Part shown: piece by piece, positions 6,801 through 10,700 of the stretch
Layout of the letters: each line of letters opens with the position of its first letter
How positions within the stretch are numbered: position 1 is the first letter of the stretch
Source: Lachnospiraceae bacterium
GTDB lineage: Bacteria > Bacillota_A > Clostridia > Lachnospirales > Lachnospiraceae
Assembly: GCA_017416055.1 (NCBI GenBank)
Contig: JAFQDI010000056.1
Coordinates: 1 to 10,700, forward strand
Reading direction: 5' to 3'
DNA length: 10,700 nt
Notes under the pieces: model-generated
What the model was told of the DNA's origin: nothing
Databases searched by the model: none
Seen by the model: only the letters and a program-made list of their open reading frames with translations
Made by a program: the position numbers and the translations under genes

Positions 6801-7554
6801 AGGAAAACATGGGCGCATAAAATGCCAGCTCGCTGTCTTCTTCCGTCTCCTCCAGCGCATCACGATACAATTCTGCCACCTCGCCCGCCAAACGATGAAT
6901 GTCCTCCAACAGTTCTTTCATCCAGAGCTGTTGATCCAGCCTGCCATCGTTCGCCTTTAATTCATCCCGCCAAATTTCCCGCTGCTTCGCCGGAAACGGA
7001 TAGGACATGGAAAAATCGTACAACCTCTCGATCAGCTCGCGGATGCCTCCGTCCGCCTTTCCGGACGCATATCCCTCCACCATCTGAAGGAAAGCCTCAT
7101 CGCCGGAGGCGTACTTGTCCTCCATCAGTCGGTCCATCACATCCGCACGCAGCAACTTTAGTTCTCCGGGATCGCCCACCCGAAAATCCGGGCTCAGGTC
7201 CAATCGGTTAAAATAGTCTCTCACCACCGACAGACAAAAGCTGTCGATGGTCGTAATCTTTGCATGATGAATCAGGGTGCTCTGACGGCGAAGATGAGTA
7301 TTCTCCGGGTCAGTGTCCAGTTTTTTCTCGATTGCCTCCCCGATGCGCTCCCTCATCTGCGCTGCCGCTGCGTTGGTGAAGGTCACAATCAACATCCGGT
7401 CAATGTCCAGAGGATTCGGCCCTTCGGTGATCTTTCGAATGATTCGCTCGACCAAAACGGCCGTCTTGCCGCTACCGGCTGCAGCGGAGACCAGTAAATT
7501 TCGTCCGGACAGACTGATCGCCTGTTCCTGTTCAATTGTCCACTTCACTGCCAT
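3832..7554 (-). CDS. addA: AddA, helicase-nuclease subunit A
   Basis: A 1240-residue protein, close to the usual length of AddA. With AddB it unwinds and resects double-strand breaks until Chi, producing a 3' tail for RecA. The UvrD/Rep-type helicase motifs are in order: Walker A AAAGSGKT (24-31), TFTNAAAAQM (58-67), the Walker B-like VMIDEYQDS (392-400), MVGDVKQSIYRFR (419-431), SRNFRS (458-463), MSIHRSKGLEF (783-793) and LYVALTRAKEKL (859-870). The C-terminal RecB-type nuclease has GTFLH (1066-1070), QGMIDCW (1162-1168, Asp1166), IVDYKSDR (1177-1184, Asp1179 and Lys1181) and QLEYY (1201-1205), so it should cut DNA. A GTG at 7563 would add three residues, but it abuts the AGGAGG site; the ATG at 7554 is eight bases from it and is preferred. 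The start overlaps the end of addB by 23 bases. Residues of about 1011-1060 look like a charged variable linker before the nuclease. Confidence 0.98.
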   Translation of the reverse strand: MAVKWTIEQEQAISLSGRNLLVSAAAGSGKTAVLVERIIRKITEGPNPLDIDRMLIVTFTNAAAAQMRERIGEAIEKKLDTDPENTHLRRQSTLIHHAKITTIDSFCLSVVRDYFNRLDLSPDFRVGDPGELKLLRADVMDRLMEDKYASGDEAFLQMVEGYASGKADGGIRELIERLYDFSMSYPFPAKQREIWRDELKANDGRLDQQLWMKELLEDIHRLAGEVAELYRDALEETEEDSELAFYAPMFSSDLLGVSRICEAKTFAELHEAFCQLNFMRKPVNRKFAGDPMRKEYLSSLRDRLKKQLTGLRDLVLSDDEESLAEKLERNRSALEVLLDLSSEFEQRFSEAKRDKNVVDFGDVEHCALTILVNEDETPTDAALSYAARFEEVMIDEYQDSNRVQELLLGSVARENNRFMVGDVKQSIYRFRLARPELFVEKYNTYTDTESTSQKVILSRNFRSRKEVLSQINRLFEQLMTPALGQIAYDEAAALYPGAEYPETADDRFGELLLVDCAEEISDDVPEELAIVQARELEARAVAEKIRALTDRENGMTISHKGTLRKAGYGDVVILLRTMSGWSDTFVRVLNDNGIPAVADLQSGYFDAPEVKLLLDYLRIIDNPNQDIPLAAVLHSPMVGLTSEELALIMAEYQTTPELTERPNFHRGYRYYLENGQNEELRGKLIQLEEQLTRFRFLSIHLSVQELLRKILSETGYDRIAAAMPGGKVRRGNLEQLAQKAADYAKTSYSGLFNFIRYIEHLQKYEVDFGEAAGGEHADAVRVMSIHRSKGLEFPIVFVSGLAKPFNHQDSNARVLLHPDLGITADCIDLETRVRTKTLQQKVFARRMRLDSMGEELRVLYVALTRAKEKLILTACDKNPEKRWEKFAAIAEEERKALPYLWISSAGSYLDWVMMGLTRPQELWKTETVSLNRLLMTEVHAQIGMADQRDEFEQWDTKRVYLSEVRAELAHRMEYEYPYTDQMDMHVKLSVSELKAFRSDAGEVDYLYRLDPEREDGAERYAVCGETGHKMQDQIAESGKNQAASFEMGSVQNSDSPKDRLRGAQRGTFLHRILERLDFTDIGSAIAVDEQIKDMCWNGILDEDDLSRVSLAPISRFLGQNLAKRMTKAAQNGKLHRESRFVMGVPADEIGGAYHGDEMILVQGMIDCWFEEDDGLVIVDYKSDRVDPKNGERQLIERYKVQLEYYRRALAQSTGKRVKECRIYSFALGRDFSVYVRESQL

Positions 7555-10500
7555 CCTGATCACCTCCTAACTTCTCCCAAACCGCCTTGTCATCCATCAC
7601 TCTGAGCTGGCGATACCGACAGCCCGGCAGTCGGGTATCAAATCCGCAGACAGAAGAAAATTCACAGTAGTCGCAGGCACTGCGTCCCTTCAACCGATAC
7701 GGGTTGACCGGTATTTCCCCATCCGCGATGCCCTTTCCAAACTCGACCATCTTTTGCTTAACATGCTCGGTCAACGCCTCAAACTGCTGCCGTCCCGCCG
7801 TCTGCGATTTATCCATTTGGATTACCCCATCCTTCTCGGACACGGGGATCACCGCTGATTTTCCCACAAACTCCTTATCCTGAAGACGGATTGCCCGCTC
7901 CTTCGCAAGCACCAAGCCGTCCAGTTTCAGTTTCTCCAGAATCTGACGGTCAGCGTCCTCACGGCTCAGCGCCTGACCGCTGTCGATCACCGGATCATTG
8001 ATATGGAAATAGAACACACCTGCCGGCTCGATCGTTTTGTCCGGGTGAAGTTTCTTCTCCCGCTCAAGCACCGCACCGAGGTAAACCACCAACTGCAGCT
8101 GCAATCCATGATAAATTCGATTCAAATCAAAACTTTCCATTCCGGACTTGTAATCCAGAATGCGCACATAAACTGATGCGTCATCCTCGTATGTGTCCAC
8201 GCGGTCGATCCGTCCACGCAGGTTCATTGTCGTCTCATCGTCCAACTGGAGACGCAGTGCCTCAACTTCGCTGCCGGAAAAACTCATCTCGAATTCCGTG
8301 GGCACCATCTCTCCGCGGCGGGTCTGCTCGCCCACTGCCCAGAGTGTGCGATCCGTGATACGCTCGATTCGATTGGCCAGATAGCGATTTCGCGCAGAAC
8401 TGCCCAGGATCGTGTTCCCGTAGGAGGCTGCCACCTCCTGAACACAGTCAGATACCAGGTTTTTTCTCTGTTCGTCGGAGAGTTCCGCAACGGACACTCC
8501 CGCCTCATTCAATCTCGCAAAACAGATTTCCAGTGACTGGTGGAATAGATTGCCCATATCCACCGCCGCAAACTCATATTCCTGACGCTTCGACAACTGA
8601 AGACCGTAGGTCAAAAACTGACGATATGCACAGGCCGCCTGCGTTTCCAATCGGGAGACGCTGCCGTAAATCCGGTTTCCGTAGAGCATACGGCTCACCG
8701 CCTTTTTGATCCGCTCCTCTCGGTATCCGCCAAATGCGGCTCCGAGCAGTCGCCGGATCTCGTCACGCTCCTTCTCGCTTTCCCAGAAATAGCTGTAAAC
8801 TTCTTTCCAGGCATCGCTCACTTCCTGTTCTCTGCTCTCGCACAGTCCGGACGCAATCAACCTAAGACCACTCTCGCGGTTCGTCACCATCTCCCAGCAA
8901 TCTGCTTCCTGTGCACCGGCAGAACGCTCCTCGCGACGGATCTGAAGATTCGGGAACAGACGCCTGATCGCGCCGAGATAGACAGACGGTCTCGCCTCTT
9001 TTCCATCATCGCCGGTTTCCGCCCATGATAAATACAACCGCTCTGACGCCTTCGTCAGCGCCAGATACAGATAAAATTTCTCAATAAATCCCTGTTCCTT
9101 TGCCGTGGGTGCCAGCTCAGCCCCCAAATCTTTGAGGCACTCCCGGTCATATTCGGTCAGCAAACCACCGTGGCCGCCCACCGCGGGAAGGATTCCCTCA
9201 TTCAGTCCAACCAAAAATACCGCACGCACATGATTCAATCGTGTCCGCTCCAGATCACCCATGGTAACACGGTCAATACAAGGAGGGATCGTTCCGATAC
9301 GAATCTCCTCAAATCCGGTGTCGAGTACCTGAATCAATTCCTCCAGTGTCAGATTCTCCTGACCCATCAGGGCCTTGATTCGCTCGAACAGTTCGGTGAT
9401 CTTCTCCGGAATCTGAGCATACTCCCGCATCAGACGAAGGTCGCCCTCCGCTGCCATCCGCTCACCCATCGCCTGAAGCTGCGCAAATCCGTCTGCCTCG
9501 GCAATCCACGTCGCCAACGCATCGATCTTCACCTCACAGGACGCTTCCCTATCCTTCAACACCGGACGCAGTGTAAAAAGCGGGCCGGTCAATTCTTCTC
9601 TTGCTCTGTTGATCCGATCCAAATTGATCATCTCTTCTCCACGGTAAGTTCGATCCCACCGTTTCTCCCATTTGGATGCGCCGCGAATCCCCAGCGCGAT
9701 CACATAATTTTCCAGAGCGAACAAATCCTCCGGAGAAACCGATGCAAAGCCGCACTTTGCATAGCGGAAAACGGACTCGTAAGAGAAATCCTGACGAATC
9801 ACTTCCAGACAGGAGCGGATCCATTCCACCAATGGATTGGACAACATGCTCCGCTTATTATCCATAAAGCTGGGGATTCCTGCCGCATCAAACGCTGCTT
9901 CCGCCTCCGCGGCAAAGCCCGCCATATCTTTTGTGAGGACCGCAATGTCACGATAACGGTAACCTTCATCCCGCACCAACCGCAATATTTCCCGGCTGAC
10001 AAATGCCATCTCTCCTCTTTTGTCCGAAGCGGCAAACAATCGCAGCGCATCGTTCTTCTTTGAGGTGTACGCTTTCACCGGATATCGGAATAAATTCGCT
10101 TCCAGATGGGCAAGCGCAGGACATTCTCTGAATCGATACACCGGTTCTGCGTCCAAGTGCACATCCTCATCACGACCTGCCTCCGTCATCCTTGCCAGTT
10201 CGGTGAGACGTGCGATCGTATTCCGGCTCATGTAAAACAGATCATGACTGCCCACCTGACGGTACGGATCCGCCTTCGGGTCCACAGTCGCCGTGACAAC
10301 CACCTTCGGTGCGTACCTTAGGCACCCTGCGATCACCTCGTACTGAACCGGTGTGAAACCGGTATATCCGTCCATCACGATCGTGCTCTTTTTGATCAGC
10401 TCCGAGCGGGACAAATTGCGGCAGAGCACCTCCAACAGTTCCTCCGCGGTGATGCTTCCCCTTTCCATCGCCTCCTCGAAGGCGCGGAACAAGATCGTGA

Positions 10501-10700
10501 TATCTTCCAATTTGCAGGCCAGCAGAGGATTGTCCTTGGCGCTCTCCACCAACCGATCAAGCTGTTCCGGATGAAGCCTGTACTGGTAAAACTCCGACAG
10601 CGTAGACTTCATCTGCTCGGTGAACCCCAGCCGACTCACATGCCGGCCGTACACGGACAGTTCCTTCATGTGGGCAGCTGCCACCTTCTTAAGCAGCATA
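7532..10700 (-). CDS. addB: AddB, helicase-nuclease subunit B (start beyond window)
   Basis: The C-terminal 1055 or so residues of AddB; the gene runs off the right edge. Numbering here is from the ATG at 10699, which is an internal Met. By alignment with the cysteine positions known in Bacillus subtilis AddB, about 110 residues are missing, including the Walker A region. The four cysteines of the AddB iron-sulfur cluster are present: Cys690 (in TQAACAYRQF), then Cys1009, Cys1012 and Cys1018 as CDYCEFSSVC. The nuclease domain has GNLFHQ (His720), GRIDRVD (829-835), ILDYKSG (847-853, Asp849 and Lys851) and LQLQLVVYL (866-874), all intact. Helicase-like segments include RVTMGDLERTR (477-487), important in AddB for Chi-side contacts in this protein family, and VFLVGLNEGILP (494-505). 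The stop lies inside the addA start region. No frameshift is seen. Confidence 0.97.
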   Translation of the reverse strand, partial: MLLKKVAAAHMKELSVYGRHVSRLGFTEQMKSTLSEFYQYRLHPEQLDRLVESAKDNPLLACKLEDITILFRAFEEAMERGSITAEELLEVLCRNLSRSELIKKSTIVMDGYTGFTPVQYEVIAGCLRYAPKVVVTATVDPKADPYRQVGSHDLFYMSRNTIARLTELARMTEAGRDEDVHLDAEPVYRFRECPALAHLEANLFRYPVKAYTSKKNDALRLFAASDKRGEMAFVSREILRLVRDEGYRYRDIAVLTKDMAGFAAEAEAAFDAAGIPSFMDNKRSMLSNPLVEWIRSCLEVIRQDFSYESVFRYAKCGFASVSPEDLFALENYVIALGIRGASKWEKRWDRTYRGEEMINLDRINRAREELTGPLFTLRPVLKDREASCEVKIDALATWIAEADGFAQLQAMGERMAAEGDLRLMREYAQIPEKITELFERIKALMGQENLTLEELIQVLDTGFEEIRIGTIPPCIDRVTMGDLERTRLNHVRAVFLVGLNEGILPAVGGHGGLLTEYDRECLKDLGAELAPTAKEQGFIEKFYLYLALTKASERLYLSWAETGDDGKEARPSVYLGAIRRLFPNLQIRREERSAGAQEADCWEMVTNRESGLRLIASGLCESREQEVSDAWKEVYSYFWESEKERDEIRRLLGAAFGGYREERIKKAVSRMLYGNRIYGSVSRLETQAACAYRQFLTYGLQLSKRQEYEFAAVDMGNLFHQSLEICFARLNEAGVSVAELSDEQRKNLVSDCVQEVAASYGNTILGSSARNRYLANRIERITDRTLWAVGEQTRRGEMVPTEFEMSFSGSEVEALRLQLDDETTMNLRGRIDRVDTYEDDASVYVRILDYKSGMESFDLNRIYHGLQLQLVVYLGAVLEREKKLHPDKTIEPAGVFYFHINDPVIDSGQALSREDADRQILEKLKLDGLVLAKERAIRLQDKEFVGKSAVIPVSEKDGVIQMDKSQTAGRQQFEALTEHVKQKMVEFGKGIADGEIPVNPYRLKGRSACDYCEFSSVCGFDTRLPGCRYRQLRVMDDKAVWEKLGGDQDGSEVDN
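7563..7568 (-). promoter_or_regulatory. Ribosome binding site of addA, inside the addB 3' neighbourhood
   Basis: A full AGGAGG lies within the last codons of addB, eight bases before the addA ATG at 7554. It abuts the GTG at 7563, which makes that codon unlikely to be the start. Confidence 0.8.

Noticed and set aside
9170..10063. Long plus-strand open frame (297 codons) opposite addB
   Set aside because: It lies wholly antisense to a clearly conserved gene, its composition (rich in His, Arg, Gln, Ser) is typical of a shadow frame, and no domain is recognisable.

Overview
The window looks like a chromosomal segment from a low-oxygen Bacillota, probably a clostridial (Lachnospiraceae-like) gut organism. 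This is an inference from three things: an AddAB-type rather than RecBCD-type repair nuclease, strong AGGAGG-type ribosome binding sites before nearly every gene, and the style of the FMN-dependent hydroxy-acid oxidoreductase. I could not run a taxonomic search.

All eight genes lie on the minus strand, so transcription runs from high to low coordinates. First comes addB (7532-10700, its start beyond the window edge), then addA (3832-7554), overlapping it by 23 bases. A histidine-phosphatase gene (3110-3835) follows, overlapping addA by ATGA. After a 75-base gap comes an FMN-dependent alpha-hydroxy-acid dehydrogenase/oxidase-like gene with a four-cysteine N-terminal cluster (2017-3033). Next is a compact membrane or envelope set: an 81-residue two-helix protein (1759-2004), a DUF3267-type putative membrane zinc protease (1170-1748), a 46-residue single-helix protein (1004-1144), and a PstS-like solute-binding protein with an N-terminal membrane segment (4-1002).

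The longest non-coding gap is about 75 bases (3034-3109). It holds no convincing promoter or terminator, so the whole series could be read as one transcript. Several ribosome binding sites overlap the stop codon or last codons of the gene before, which points to translational coupling.

AddA and AddB together form the helicase-nuclease that resects double-strand breaks for recombination; both nuclease domains and the AddB iron-sulfur cysteines look intact. The functions of the downstream genes are not obviously linked to repair. The most interesting part is the 4-2004 set, where a binding protein and a membrane zincin travel with two tiny membrane proteins and no ABC permease or ATPase is visible. 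No RNA genes, mobile elements, CRISPR arrays or long repeats were recognised.
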